From assembly GCF_028736035.1 (NCBI RefSeq), contig NZ_CP117866.1, forward strand, positions 1,240,001 through 1,304,000: DNA of 64,000 nucleotides. The letters run 5' to 3'. The DNA comes from Streptomyces sp. T12. Its GTDB lineage: Bacteria > Actinomycetota > Actinomycetes > Streptomycetales > Streptomycetaceae. Below, piece by piece: positions 1-10,101 of the stretch (positions are counted from its first letter, which is position 1; each line of letters opens with the position of its first letter). The notes beneath the pieces were generated by a model, which did not search any database, was not told the DNA's origin, and was given only the letters and a program-made list of their open reading frames with translations. The translations under genes were made by a program, and so were the position numbers.

Positions 1-1005
1 GGCAGGCTGCTGTGGGTCGAGGGCCATCCGACGACCCGGCGCAGGGCGGGGCGGATGAACTTCGTGCCGGGCGCGCGATGGGCGGAGACCGCGGTCGGGA
101 CGAACGCACCGGGCACGGCGGTCGCCGTGGACCGGCCGGTGCAGGTCTTCGCGGCCGAGCACTTCATCCGCCAGGTCCAGCCCTGGACCTGTGCGGCGGC
201 GCCGGTGCACGATCCACGCACCGGACGGGTGCTCGGGGCGGTGGACATCACCGGCGGCGACGGGCTCGCGCATCCGCACAGCCTGGGGTTCGTGCAGGCG
301 GTCGCGCGTGCGGCGGAGTCCCATCTGGCGCTGCTCGCCCCGCCGGTGCCCGCGGCCGACACACCGGAGCTGTCCGCGCTGGGCCGCGACGAGGCGCAGT
401 TCCTCAGCGACGGCCGCCGGGTCAGGCTCAGCCGACGGCACAGCGAGATCCTAGTGCTGCTGGCCCGCCACCCGGAGGGGCTGACCGGGGACGAGCTGCA
501 GTGCGCGCTGTACGAGGACGAGTCGGTGACGCCGGTGACACTGCGCGCCGAACTGGCCCGCCTGCGCCGGATACTCGGCCCCGGGCTGCTCGGCTCGCGG
601 CCCTACCGGCTCACGGTGCCGGTCGAGTCGGACGTGGCGGTCGTCGAGCGTCGTCTGGAAACCGGTGCGGTCACGGGCGCGGCCATGGCGTACGCCGGTC
701 CGCTGCTGCCCGGTTCCCAGGCACCGGCGGTGGTGCGGCTCAGGCGCCGCCTGGCCGACGGACTCCGTACGGCGTTGATCGCCCGCCGCGACCCCGACCT
801 GCTGGCCGACTGGGCGCACGCGCCATGGGGCGAGGACGACCTCGACGTATGGCGGGCTCTCGCCACGGTGCGCCCGACGGCGGCGGTGCGGTCGCGACTG
901 GCCGCGCTGGAGTCCGAACTGTCCGCCCTGTCCGCACACCCCGCACTGTCCGCACGCCCCGCACGCCTTGCACGGCCCGCCGGGGAGCGCCGACCGAAGC
1001 GCTGA
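1..1005 (+). CDS. GAF-domain transcriptional regulator, 5' end outside window
   Basis: The frame is open from base 1, so the gene starts upstream; an ATG at 55 lies inside the domain and is not the true start. Visible residues form a GAF-like sensory domain (NFVPGARWAETAVGTNAPG, then PWTCAAAPVHDP and LGAVDITGG) of the kind found in AcoR-type regulators. A C-terminal segment (FLSDGRRVRLSRRHSEILVL through RLRRILGPGLL) looks like a winged helix. The tail repeats ALSA/ARPA. The gene lies about 100 bp upstream of an aldehyde dehydrogenase on the same strand, so it is inferred to be that gene's activator. The sensed ligand is unknown. Confidence 0.8.
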   Translation, partial: GRLLWVEGHPTTRRRAGRMNFVPGARWAETAVGTNAPGTAVAVDRPVQVFAAEHFIRQVQPWTCAAAPVHDPRTGRVLGAVDITGGDGLAHPHSLGFVQAVARAAESHLALLAPPVPAADTPELSALGRDEAQFLSDGRRVRLSRRHSEILVLLARHPEGLTGDELQCALYEDESVTPVTLRAELARLRRILGPGLLGSRPYRLTVPVESDVAVVERRLETGAVTGAAMAYAGPLLPGSQAPAVVRLRRRLADGLRTALIARRDPDLLADWAHAPWGEDDLDVWRALATVRPTAAVRSRLAALESELSALSAHPALSARPARLARPAGERRPKR

Positions 1006-1109
1006 CCGAACGCCCGCCCCGCGCAACGTACTTGCAACCTGGCCGTCCCTAGCCTCGCGCCGAGAGCTGCCCAACGGCGGGCAGCGCTTCTGCAGGGAGG
1101 CAGACCAGC

Positions 1110-2633
<1,524 letters not shown>

Positions 2634-2642
2634 AGCTACAAA

Positions 2643-2681
2643 TCGGTTGTCTGGAGGCAGCTTTTCCCTCCAGACAACCGA
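2643..2681 (+). terminator. Strong hairpin terminator after the aldehyde dehydrogenase
   Basis: A perfect 15-bp inverted repeat (2643-2657 with 2667-2681) encloses a 9-base loop, beginning 9 bases after the stop codon. There is no clear U-run, as is common for actinomycete terminators. Confidence 0.85.
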
Positions 2682-2957
2682 GATCCGCAGTCACTGTACA
2701 CAGTCACTCCATGACGCTCAGTAGCGAACCATTGCAAGTCCGCGCAGTCCCGACCAGCCACGGACCGGTCGGATCTCTACCATGTTCCGCGCTCTACGCC
2801 GCGTCTGCGGCTCTAGGCGCACCTCGGCATGAAGCAACCAAGCCAGCCTCTGCCACCCATGCATGATCGGCGATCCCCTGGTCAGTATGTACAACCGGGT
2901 AATCCACATTGGAACCGAAATTCCGCACCCTGTCAGGGTCGCAGAAGGCGTCCGTGA
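2682..2957. other. No gene recognised
   Basis: Non-coding or decayed sequence between the terminator and the ligase fragment. Its GC is visibly lower than that of the flanking genes. Short open frames on both strands show no recognisable protein pattern. Confidence 0.5.
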
Positions 2958-3302
2958 TCAGTCACAGAGCAGGGCCATACGTGGCCGGCTATGCACCGCT
3001 CCGAGCACGTTCGCGGCGATCATGGACTCGACGAACTCGGGTGCGTTGTGGAGCAGGAGGCCGAAGCCGTCCGAGCGGGGGACGCCCAGCGCCGAGAAGA
3101 CGTCGGCGAGCCGCAGGGCGTAGGCCCAGAGGTCTCCGTACGTGCGTACCTGGGTGCACCCCTCGTGCTCAAAGGTCAGGACGTCGGTGTCGGTGCCGGC
3201 ACGGTCGCGCACGAGGTGCGCGAGCGAGAGGGGTTGGTTCACGGTCTCTCCTTCTGCCGGCACGGCAGGGCGTTGTTCCGCTGCGGGAAGCGGGGAGTTC
3301 AC
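2958..3302 (-). pseudogene. Truncated acyl-CoA ligase (AMP-binding family), N-terminal fragment
   Basis: The minus-strand frame begins like an intact ligase: a start region followed by LAHLVRDRAG, RTYGDLWAYALRLADVFSAL, GFGLLLHNAPEFVESMIAA and NVLGAVHS. That is the N-terminal substrate domain of an AMP-binding enzyme up to about residue 100. It then diverges and stops after 14 codons. The P-loop-like motif and C-terminal domain, some 400 residues, are missing. It is most likely a gene truncated by deletion or recombination near 2990-3000. It is the last relic of the minus-strand CoA-metabolism block. Confidence 0.75.
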
Positions 3303-3361
3303 GTCGCAGCAACGGGAAGTACCGGAACCCTAGGAGTGGCGGTGACCGGGGGCACTGGTGC

Positions 3362-3417
3362 CGGAACACGAGAAACCACGACCGGAGGGCCGTGGTTTCG
3401 TTCGCGGAACACGAGAA
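3362..3417. repeat. Direct repeat flanking a small inverted repeat upstream of the ligase fragment
   Basis: The 13-mer CGGAACACGAGAA occurs at 3362-3374 and 3405-3417. Between them GAAACCACG (3372-3380) pairs with CGTGGTTTC (3391-3399). It lies in the gap between the alcohol dehydrogenase and the truncated ligase, where an operator or the terminator of the dehydrogenase could sit. Function is not known. Confidence 0.4.
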
Positions 3418-3572
3418 GGCGCATGGCGCCGGTGCGAGGTCAGGGCCCGGTCGGTGGTCTGCTGAGAATTGGAGGACGCCCCATGCCACTCCGCCGGTGA
3501 ACTGCCTGTGTAAACGGATGCTGGGCAGGCCAATATGAGGCTGGGGCCGGAACAGTGAGGGCCTGGTGCGAC

Positions 3573-4586
3573 TCAGGGCTTGAGGATCAGGCGTAGCGGG
3601 TTGCCCTCCTTCGTGTGCAGGCGCTCTACAGCGACGCTCGCCTTCTCCAGGGGCAGTACGTCGGTGATGGACAGGGAGAAGTCGAGCCGTCCGCCGTCCA
3701 CGAGTTCCACGAGCTGCGGTACGGCGTCGAGCTTGGTGCCGAAGTGCCCGCGGATCTCGTGCTTCAGGTAGCTGAACATGGTGCTGTCGTTCACGACGAG
3801 CGGCCGGCCGGACAGTCCGGCCAGGATCAGGCGGCCTTCTGGCGCCAGGACGCTCAAGGCTTGCTCGTGCACTGGGGTGACGCCGGCGAAGTCGAACGCC
3901 GCGTTCAGAGCCCGTCCCTTGGTGACGGACAGTACCTGCTCCCTGAACGTCGGGTCGCCGGAGTCGAGGGCGAGGTCCGCACCGAGGTCCAGCGCCCGCC
4001 CTCGCGCGGCGGCAACCGGGTCGACCGCGATGATCGGGAAAGCGCCGACGGCCCGCAGCAGCTGCACGGCGTGGGCTCCCAGACCGCCCACGCCCCAGAC
4101 ACCGGCCGCCTCGCCCGGCCGGACGGCGGCGGTGCGTACGATGGCGTCCCACGGGGTCGACACGGCGCCGGGGATGATCGCCGCCTGCTCGAACGGAAGG
4201 GAGTCGGGCAGGGGGAACACGGACTCGACGCTCGCCAGGGCGTATTCGGCCCATCCGCCGTCGAAGTCCACTCCGCGGGTATGCATCTGACCGCCCCTGA
4301 TGTCACCCGCCTGCAGGACCACCCGCTGGCCGAGGGTGAACTGGGTGACGTCGTCACCGAGTTCGGCGATCGTGCCGGAGACCTCGTGGCCGACGGTGAC
4401 GGTGTCGCCCTGGAGGTGCGGAGGACGGCCGAGGGTGCCGTCGATGAGGTGGACGTCGGACATGCACACACCGGCCGCCGCAACCTCGATGAGCACGTGG
4501 CCGGGGCCGGGTGTCGGCCGGGGTACCTCCTCGATCGTCAGCGTGTGGGTGGGCAGGTGCAGGCGCGCAGCTCGCATGAGGGTCAT
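3573..4586 (-). CDS. Zinc-type alcohol dehydrogenase (MDR superfamily)
   Basis: 337 residues. The N-terminal GroES-like domain has the catalytic-zinc Cys in AAGVCMSDVH and the His-Glu pair in TVGHEVSG. The Rossmann motif is GVGGLGAHAVQLLRAV, followed by IIAVDPVAAARG. It should oxidise an alcohol or reduce a carbonyl with NAD(P)H; the substrate is unknown. The segment where most zinc ADHs carry four structural-zinc cysteines reads QAGDIRGGQMHTRGVDFDGG, with no cysteine. A good ribosome-binding site (AGAGGAAAG) precedes the ATG. It lies downstream of, and co-oriented with, another MDR gene. Confidence 0.85.
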   Translation of the reverse strand: MTLMRAARLHLPTHTLTIEEVPRPTPGPGHVLIEVAAAGVCMSDVHLIDGTLGRPPHLQGDTVTVGHEVSGTIAELGDDVTQFTLGQRVVLQAGDIRGGQMHTRGVDFDGGWAEYALASVESVFPLPDSLPFEQAAIIPGAVSTPWDAIVRTAAVRPGEAAGVWGVGGLGAHAVQLLRAVGAFPIIAVDPVAAARGRALDLGADLALDSGDPTFREQVLSVTKGRALNAAFDFAGVTPVHEQALSVLAPEGRLILAGLSGRPLVVNDSTMFSYLKHEIRGHFGTKLDAVPQLVELVDGGRLDFSLSITDVLPLEKASVAVERLHTKEGNPLRLILKP

Positions 4587-4817
4587 GGATGTGTCTTTCC
4601 TCTGAAGGGTTTCCTCGCCGGTCCGATCGGACGACGGGTGACGGGAGGGAGCCGGATTGTGCGCAAGTGGCTCAGCCGTCGTGCGGGGCGCCGATGACCG
4701 CGCGGTCCCGCACGCGAGCTGGAACGAGGCGCCGTCGATGGCGCCGAAAACGATCGAGCACCGCGATCACGGCTGCCGCACCGTCGATGCCCGGCAACGC
4801 CGGCCGATGGGTACTGC

Positions 4818-4874
4818 TCAGGCGGCAAGCGGCTTCGGCCCGATGCCGCCCGCCGCGCCGGTGACCGGCGTCAC
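4818..4874 (-). pseudogene. Possible relic of a short-chain dehydrogenase N-terminus
   Basis: In one minus-strand frame this stretch reads VTPVTGAAGGIGPKPLAA then stop. That matches the nucleotide-binding start of SDR enzymes (VTGAAGGIG). No continuation in frame was found in the rest of the 4587-4899 gap. It is short, so this is suggestive only. Confidence 0.3.
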
Positions 4875-4899
4875 CGGTCGCTCGGTCCTGTCATGCCAC

Positions 4900-5931
4900 T
4901 CAGTCCGGGTCCGCCACCTTGAGGATCAGCTTGCCGGGCTGCTTGCCGGTGAACATCGTCGGCAGCAGGGCCGGGGCGTGCTCGAAGCCTTCGACAACGT
5001 GCTCCTCGACGTGCAAGCGGCCTTCCCTCACCCACTCTCCGAGCTGGGCCGCTCCCTCCGCGAGTCGGTCACGGTAGAAGAACAGCAGGATGCCCCGCAC
5101 GGTGAGTTGGTAGGTGCAGATGCGCATGTAGTTGCTGGGGCCCTGCATCTTGACATCGCAGTAGCCCGATGACATGGCACCGCAGATCAGCACTCGTCCG
5201 AGCGGGTTCATGTGCAGCAGCATCGTGTCCAGCATGTCGCCGCCGACATTGTCGAAGTAGGCGTCGACGCCGTCCGGGCACAGCTCGCGCAGTCGTGCGT
5301 CGAGGTTGTCGGTCTTGTAGTCGATGGCCACGTCGCAACCGGTCTTCTCGACCACCCAGCGGCACTTCTCCTCTCCACCGGCTGTACCGATCACCCTCTT
5401 GGCTCCGAGCGCCTTGGCGATCTGAACGGCCAGCGACCCGGTGGCCCCGGTCGCGGCCGACACGACCACGGTGTCGCCCGGCTTCACCTGAAGGCCGTCG
5501 GTGATGCCGAAGTAGGCGGTCAGTCCGCCGACGCCGAACACGCCGAGGTGCCAGGACAGTGGGTGGTCCGCAGGCGGCAGCACGCGCAGAGGCATGGGGC
5601 CGTCGCCGCGGGCGAGCACATAGTCCTGCCAGCTCAGGAAGCCCTCGACCAGGTCTCCCACCTGGTAACCGGGGTCTCGTGAGGCGACGACCTGGCCGAT
5701 TCCCATGGTCCGCATCGGCTCACCGATCCGGATCGGCTCCATGTATCCGCCGTCGTCGGTCAGCCAGATTCGCTGGCTGGCGTCGTAGCCGAAGTACAGG
5801 GAGCGAACAAGCACTTCGCCGTCGGTGGGCACGGGGATGTCGGCTTCGTTGAACCGGAAGTCCTCGGCGGCGACAGCACCGACCGGGCGGCGTTCCAGCA
5901 GCCATTGGCGGTTGACGGTGGAAGGGGGCAT
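4900..5931 (-). CDS. NADP-dependent oxidoreductase (leukotriene B4 dehydrogenase / CurA-like MDR)
   Basis: 343 residues, full length for the zinc-free MDR branch that reduces alpha,beta-enones and 2-alkenals. Visible motifs are VVSAATGATGSLAVQIAKAL (nucleotide binding), KRVIGTAGGEEK, VAIDYKTD and VDAYFDNVGGDMLD, all diagnostic of this branch. There are no zinc-ligand cysteines, as expected. AAGGAG lies 6 bases before the ATG. It follows the acyl-CoA ligase operon after a region containing an acyl-CoA dehydrogenase relic. The true substrate cannot be read from sequence. Confidence 0.9.
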   Translation of the reverse strand: MPPSTVNRQWLLERRPVGAVAAEDFRFNEADIPVPTDGEVLVRSLYFGYDASQRIWLTDDGGYMEPIRIGEPMRTMGIGQVVASRDPGYQVGDLVEGFLSWQDYVLARGDGPMPLRVLPPADHPLSWHLGVFGVGGLTAYFGITDGLQVKPGDTVVVSAATGATGSLAVQIAKALGAKRVIGTAGGEEKCRWVVEKTGCDVAIDYKTDNLDARLRELCPDGVDAYFDNVGGDMLDTMLLHMNPLGRVLICGAMSSGYCDVKMQGPSNYMRICTYQLTVRGILLFFYRDRLAEGAAQLGEWVREGRLHVEEHVVEGFEHAPALLPTMFTGKQPGKLILKVADPD

Positions 5932-5997
5932 GAGGTTCTCCTTGAGAGAGTCGCGGGCACAGGGGGTGGCTCCGGCCCAGGTCGTTACCGATCGCTT

Positions 5998-6294
5998 TGC
6001 GCGATCTCGTCGGACCCGGGGCTTGTCCGGTCAGGTAGCCGTGACCGCCATGCAGACGGACGCGTGCGTCGAGTACGCCGTACCGGCCTTGGCGAGAAGG
6101 AAGCTCGGCGCGGCCCTGGTCGGGGACGTCCGAAGACTCGGTTGGGGCAATGGCACGGAAACGGGTCCCATGTCGGTGTGGAGAGTTGGACAGGCCACGA
6201 CGCCTGGGCCGACGCAGGCGAGTTCCTCGGCAGCCGCCGTCACGCAGGCAGCCGACCCGCCGTACTCCTCGGGGACCCTCTGACTGTTCGCTAG
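5998..6294 (-). pseudogene. Decayed acyl-CoA dehydrogenase
   Basis: Two pieces of an acyl-CoA dehydrogenase are legible in different minus-strand frames. Near 6170-6294 there is QRVPEEYGGSAACVTAAAEE, then LACVGPGVVACP, the classic N-terminal-domain pattern. Near 6020-6070 there is ARVRLHGGHGYL, the C-terminal HGG(H/Y)GY motif, preceded in another frame by LLAKAGTAYSTHA. Most of the roughly 1.1-kb gene is gone. This implies the operon once carried a second acyl-CoA dehydrogenase between the ligase and the oxidoreductase. Confidence 0.7.
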
Positions 6295-7862
6295 ATCTGC
6301 CGCTCGTGGCCGCGCCAGAACGGCTCACGGACGTCCTTCTTCAGGACCTTTCCATTGGCGCTGCGCGGCAGGACGTCCAGGAAGACGACCTGCTTGGGGG
6401 TCTTGATGCCGCCGAGCTGCGGCCGACAGTACGCGATCAGCTCCTCCTCGGTCAGCCGCGCACCGGGGTTGAGCTCGACCACGGCGGTGACGGCCTCACC
6501 CCATTCCTCGTGCGGAACGCCGATGACGGCGCAGTCCTGCACGGCCGGATGGCTCCAGACGACCTGCTCGACCTCGCTCGGGTAGACGTTGAAGCCACCC
6601 GAGATGATCATGTCCTTCTTGCGGTCGGTGATGTGGAGGTAGCCCTCGGCGTCGAGGAAACCGACGTCTCCGGTGTGCAGCCACCCGTCGACGAGGGCCT
6701 CCGCGGTCTTGTCGGGGGCTTTGTAGTAGCCCTTCATGACCAGGTCGCCGCGCACGCAGATCTCACCCGTCTCGCCGGCGGGAAGGATCCTGCCGTCGTC
6801 GTCGAGGATCTCCACGCGCACCAGCGGAGCGGGGCGGCCCGCCGCCGACAGCCGGGAGTCGTCGGCGATCCTGCCGTCGGTGAAGTGCTCCTCGGGCCGC
6901 AGGAAGGCGATCGCGGCCGGTGCCTCCGTCTGACCGTAGCCCTGGAACAGGACAGGGCCGAAGACCTCGATGGCTCGGCGCAGTTTCTCCGTCGACATGG
7001 GCGCGGAGCCGTACATGAGGTACTTCAGTGAGGAGAAGTCCCGCTGCTCGATGCCGGGGATCTCCAGCAGCCGGTAGATCACGGTCGGGGGGAGGAAGAG
7101 CTCGGTGACGCGGTGCTTCTCCATCAGGTCGAGCAGCTGCACCGGATCCGGCCGGCTCATCACGACGACCGTGCCGCCGCGCGCCGTGCAGGGCAGCGTG
7201 AGGGTGCCCGCCGTGTGCGTCATCGGTGCGGCGACGAGGTTCACGACGGGGTCGTCCTCCCGGTAGGAGGCGGCGAGCATCTGCTGCACGGCGCTGACGC
7301 TCAGGCCCCGGTGGGTGTTCATCACTCCCTTGGGGGCGCCGGTCGTGCCGCCGGTCGGCATGATGCCGGCGACCGACTCCGGGGAGGGGATGAAGTCAGG
7401 GCGGCCGGCAGGGGCTTCGCGGAGGAATTCCTCGAAGGTGACGGCGCCGGAGCCGGACGCGGTGACCGCGTCGGAACCCAGCGAGACGACGGTGTGCAGC
7501 TCGTCCAGGTCGGGGCGCAGCTTCTCGACGACCGGCAGGAACGGCTCGTGGCAGAACAGCACCTCGCAGTCGAATCCCTTGAGCAGCCGCTGTATCTCCT
7601 CGGGCGGGCTGGCGGGGTTGACGGGAACCCACGCCAGCCCGGCCCGCCACAGCCCGAGGACACAGGCCCACGCGACCGGGTCGTTCCCGGCGAGTACCGC
7701 GCCCTTCGCCTCACGGCCGGTCGTCCGCTCCAGCAGGGCATTGGCCACGCGACACGAGAGCTCCCCGATCTCCTGGTACGTGAAGGACCTCTCGCCTGCG
7801 ATGAACGCCACGCCGTCCGGGTTGGCTCGCCAGCCGCGATCGAAGAAGTCGGTCACTGCCAT
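6291..7862 (-). CDS. Acyl-CoA ligase (AMP-forming, FadD-like)
   Basis: 523 residues. It activates a carboxylic acid to its CoA thioester via an acyl-adenylate. The motifs are PTGGTTGAPKGVMNTH (P-loop-like), FQGYGQTEAP, WLHTGDVGFLDAEGYLHITD (adenylate binding) and ANGKVLKKD (catalytic Lys). It is co-oriented with acyl-CoA dehydrogenase, enoyl-CoA hydratase and thiolase genes with short gaps (28 bp to the next upstream gene), so it should supply the CoA ester for that beta-oxidation-like pathway. AAGGAA lies 8 bases before the ATG. The acid could be aliphatic, alicyclic or aromatic. Confidence 0.92.
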   Translation of the reverse strand: MAVTDFFDRGWRANPDGVAFIAGERSFTYQEIGELSCRVANALLERTTGREAKGAVLAGNDPVAWACVLGLWRAGLAWVPVNPASPPEEIQRLLKGFDCEVLFCHEPFLPVVEKLRPDLDELHTVVSLGSDAVTASGSGAVTFEEFLREAPAGRPDFIPSPESVAGIMPTGGTTGAPKGVMNTHRGLSVSAVQQMLAASYREDDPVVNLVAAPMTHTAGTLTLPCTARGGTVVVMSRPDPVQLLDLMEKHRVTELFLPPTVIYRLLEIPGIEQRDFSSLKYLMYGSAPMSTEKLRRAIEVFGPVLFQGYGQTEAPAAIAFLRPEEHFTDGRIADDSRLSAAGRPAPLVRVEILDDDGRILPAGETGEICVRGDLVMKGYYKAPDKTAEALVDGWLHTGDVGFLDAEGYLHITDRKKDMIISGGFNVYPSEVEQVVWSHPAVQDCAVIGVPHEEWGEAVTAVVELNPGARLTEEELIAYCRPQLGGIKTPKQVVFLDVLPRSANGKVLKKDVREPFWRGHERQI

Positions 7863-7890
7863 GGGGTGTTTCCTTTCGATCGTCCGCGGC

Positions 7891-9198
7891 TCATGGCCTG
7901 GCCCAGCCGGCGCGGTGCAGCAGCGCGGTGAGGTAGCCGAACTTCATGGTCAGCAGGTGGTTCTCGCCGTCCTCTATGCGGGCTGCCCGGGCGTCGCGGA
8001 AGAGCTTCTCCATCGGGTACTCGCGCGTGAGTCCGTAACCGCCGAACAGCTGCAGCGCCTCGTCGGCCACCTCGAAGGCGAGGTCGGTGCAGGTCACCTT
8101 GGATCCGGCCGTGTAGTAGGGGTGCTTCTTCGGCGACAGGAAGGTGTAGTCGGTGGCCCGCCGGGAGACGGCGCGCATGGTCTCCAGCTTGCGGGCCATG
8201 GCGCCCAGCCGGTACTGCACCAGCTGGTGGTCGGCGAGCAGCGCGCCGCCCTGCCGCCGCTCGTGGCAGTACTCCAGCGCGTACTCGAAGGCCGCCCGGC
8301 CCAGGCCCGTCATGATCTGGCCCATGGCGACGCCGGCCGAGGACCAGGTCGACGCGTGACCGGGCCAGTAGTCGTCGCCGAGCGACAGGGCGAAGCGGGC
8401 GGGCACCTTCACGTCGTCGAAGTAGACCTCGCCTTGGGGCAGGGCTCGCTTGCCCAGCTTCTCCAGCGGCCTGCCTCGGCTGACCCCCGGCAGGTCCAGC
8501 GGCACGATGACCTCCACGCCGCGCGGGTGGCCCTCCGCGTCGAAGAACCCCTCGCCGTAGTCGGCGGCGATCGTCAGGAGGCCGACCTGGGCGACCGGTC
8601 CGTTGGACACCCAGGCCGAGCTCTGCCCGCTGATCACGATCTCGCCGCCGGACACCCTGGCGCTCAGGTTGCCCTTGTTGCCCTGGCGGGCGGCGGCGTG
8701 CCGCTCCGCCGGGTACAGGCTCAGGCCGTCGGAGCCGCGGTCGGGCTGCGTGCCGATCCAGCAACCGAGCCTGCCCTCGCACAGGTCGACCAGCTCCTGG
8801 TTGCCCGACCGCGCCGCCATCAGTTTGGGGAACGCTCCGGCCCCCAGGGAGACGGCCAGGCCGGCGTCGCCCCAGCCGAGTTCCTCGACGACGATGGCCT
8901 GCAGGCGGGCCAGGGCCTGAGGAGGCACCCCGTCGACCGTCGCGTCGAACTCGATGCCGGAGGCAGCCGCCGTCTTCAGGAACTGCCAGTACGGGGAGTC
9001 CGGGGTGACGACCTCCTCCGCGCTCAGTCGGTCGATCGCGATGCCGGCCGGACGCATCACCTCGCGGGCGAACTGGTGCATCGCCTGCTGGACCGCGCGC
9101 TCGTCGTCGCCGAGCGGCGGCTCGAAGCCGGTCAGCTCCACGTGCGGCAGGCCGGGGCGCACCGCGGCGGAGACGTTCTCTTCGGTCTGCTGTGGCAT
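7891..9198 (-). CDS. Acyl-CoA dehydrogenase
   Basis: 435 residues from the ATG with GGAG upstream; the frame is open further upstream but that part is antisense to the hydratase gene. FAD-dependent alpha,beta-dehydrogenation of an acyl-CoA is expected. The N-terminal domain includes LGDDERAVQQAMHQFAREVM, the middle beta domain QSSAWVSNGPVAQVGLLT, and the C-terminal domain GLGRAAFEYALEYCHERRQG and LFGGYGLTREYPMEKLFRDA. IEDGENHLLTMK takes the place of the usual IYEGT(S/N)E segment. An 18-bp gap separates it from the hydratase. Electrons would pass to ETF encoded elsewhere. Confidence 0.93.
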   Translation of the reverse strand: MPQQTEENVSAAVRPGLPHVELTGFEPPLGDDERAVQQAMHQFAREVMRPAGIAIDRLSAEEVVTPDSPYWQFLKTAAASGIEFDATVDGVPPQALARLQAIVVEELGWGDAGLAVSLGAGAFPKLMAARSGNQELVDLCEGRLGCWIGTQPDRGSDGLSLYPAERHAAARQGNKGNLSARVSGGEIVISGQSSAWVSNGPVAQVGLLTIAADYGEGFFDAEGHPRGVEVIVPLDLPGVSRGRPLEKLGKRALPQGEVYFDDVKVPARFALSLGDDYWPGHASTWSSAGVAMGQIMTGLGRAAFEYALEYCHERRQGGALLADHQLVQYRLGAMARKLETMRAVSRRATDYTFLSPKKHPYYTAGSKVTCTDLAFEVADEALQLFGGYGLTREYPMEKLFRDARAARIEDGENHLLTMKFGYLTALLHRAGWARP

Positions 9199-9215
9199 GG
9201 TCGGCTCCCTCTCCG

Positions 9216-10064
9216 TCACTTGGCCGTGGTGAGGTCGCCCTGCGCCGCGATGGTGGCGGGCAGGTCCAGTTCGTGCTCGACGTCCTGAAGAGCGGCGAAC
9301 TTCTGCAGGTACTCCTGGACGGCGGGAATCGCGAGCAGCGTCCGCATCGCGTTGTTCTCCACACCGAAGCCGGAGAACTGGGCGTCGACCGCGCTGTTGT
9401 AGACCTTGGTGAACACCTCGTTCACAGCCGCGACGGAGCCGGCGGAGCGGGCGGCGAGCCGCTGCGCGAGGTCGTCGACGTAGCCGCAGATGTCGTCCGC
9501 GGGCAGAGCGCGGTTGACGATGCCGTAGGCGGCCGCCTCCTCGCCGTCGAAGTCGCGGGAGGACAGAACGACTTCGCGGGCACGGGCCGGCCCGATCTGC
9601 AGGGCCAGGCGGGTGGTGCCTCCGCCGGCCGGGAGGAATCCGCCGGATGCCTCGGGGAAGCACAGGCGGCTCTCCGGGGTGACGAAGCGCATGTGGGTGC
9701 CGAGGAGGAACTCCAGTCCGGCGCCGCGGCAGATGCCGTCGACCAGGCTGATGGTCACCTGCGGCAGCGCTTCCCACATGGTGGTGAGTGCCTGGACGAC
9801 GTTGATGTCGTCGTACTTGCTCTGGGGCACGTTCGGGTCGCTCATCGCCCGGAACAGGTCGTTCAGGTCGAAGTGCGCGAGGAAGAACTCGGGGTTGGCG
9901 CTGCCGAAGACCACGACCGAGGTCTCGCGGTCGAACACGAGCTGTCCGGCCAGGTCGAACAGTTCGCCGACCATCTCGATCGTCATCAGGTTGAGCGGTG
10001 CGTTGTCGAAGTCGACGTGGAGGATGCGGCCTTCGCGCCGCAGAGAGAGGGTCTTGTAGGTCAT
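9216..10064 (-). CDS. Enoyl-CoA hydratase/isomerase family protein
   Basis: 282 residues. The crotonase fold is visible in FFLAHFDLNDLF (first oxyanion segment), LVDGICRGAGLEFLLGTHMR (second) and CFPEASGGFLPAGGGTTRLA (active-site loop with a Glu). It probably hydrates or isomerises an enoyl-CoA made by the neighbouring dehydrogenase. GGAG precedes the ATG. It is located between thiolase and acyl-CoA dehydrogenase in one operon. The C-terminus (EYLQKFAALQDVEHELDLPA) is longer than the minimal crotonase, so specificity may be unusual. Confidence 0.88.
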   Translation of the reverse strand: MTYKTLSLRREGRILHVDFDNAPLNLMTIEMVGELFDLAGQLVFDRETSVVVFGSANPEFFLAHFDLNDLFRAMSDPNVPQSKYDDINVVQALTTMWEALPQVTISLVDGICRGAGLEFLLGTHMRFVTPESRLCFPEASGGFLPAGGGTTRLALQIGPARAREVVLSSRDFDGEEAAAYGIVNRALPADDICGYVDDLAQRLAARSAGSVAAVNEVFTKVYNSAVDAQFSGFGVENNAMRTLLAIPAVQEYLQKFAALQDVEHELDLPATIAAQGDLTTAK

Positions 10065-10101
10065 GACGGGCTCCGTTCAGGGAGGTCTCAAAAGTTGTCG
10101 G

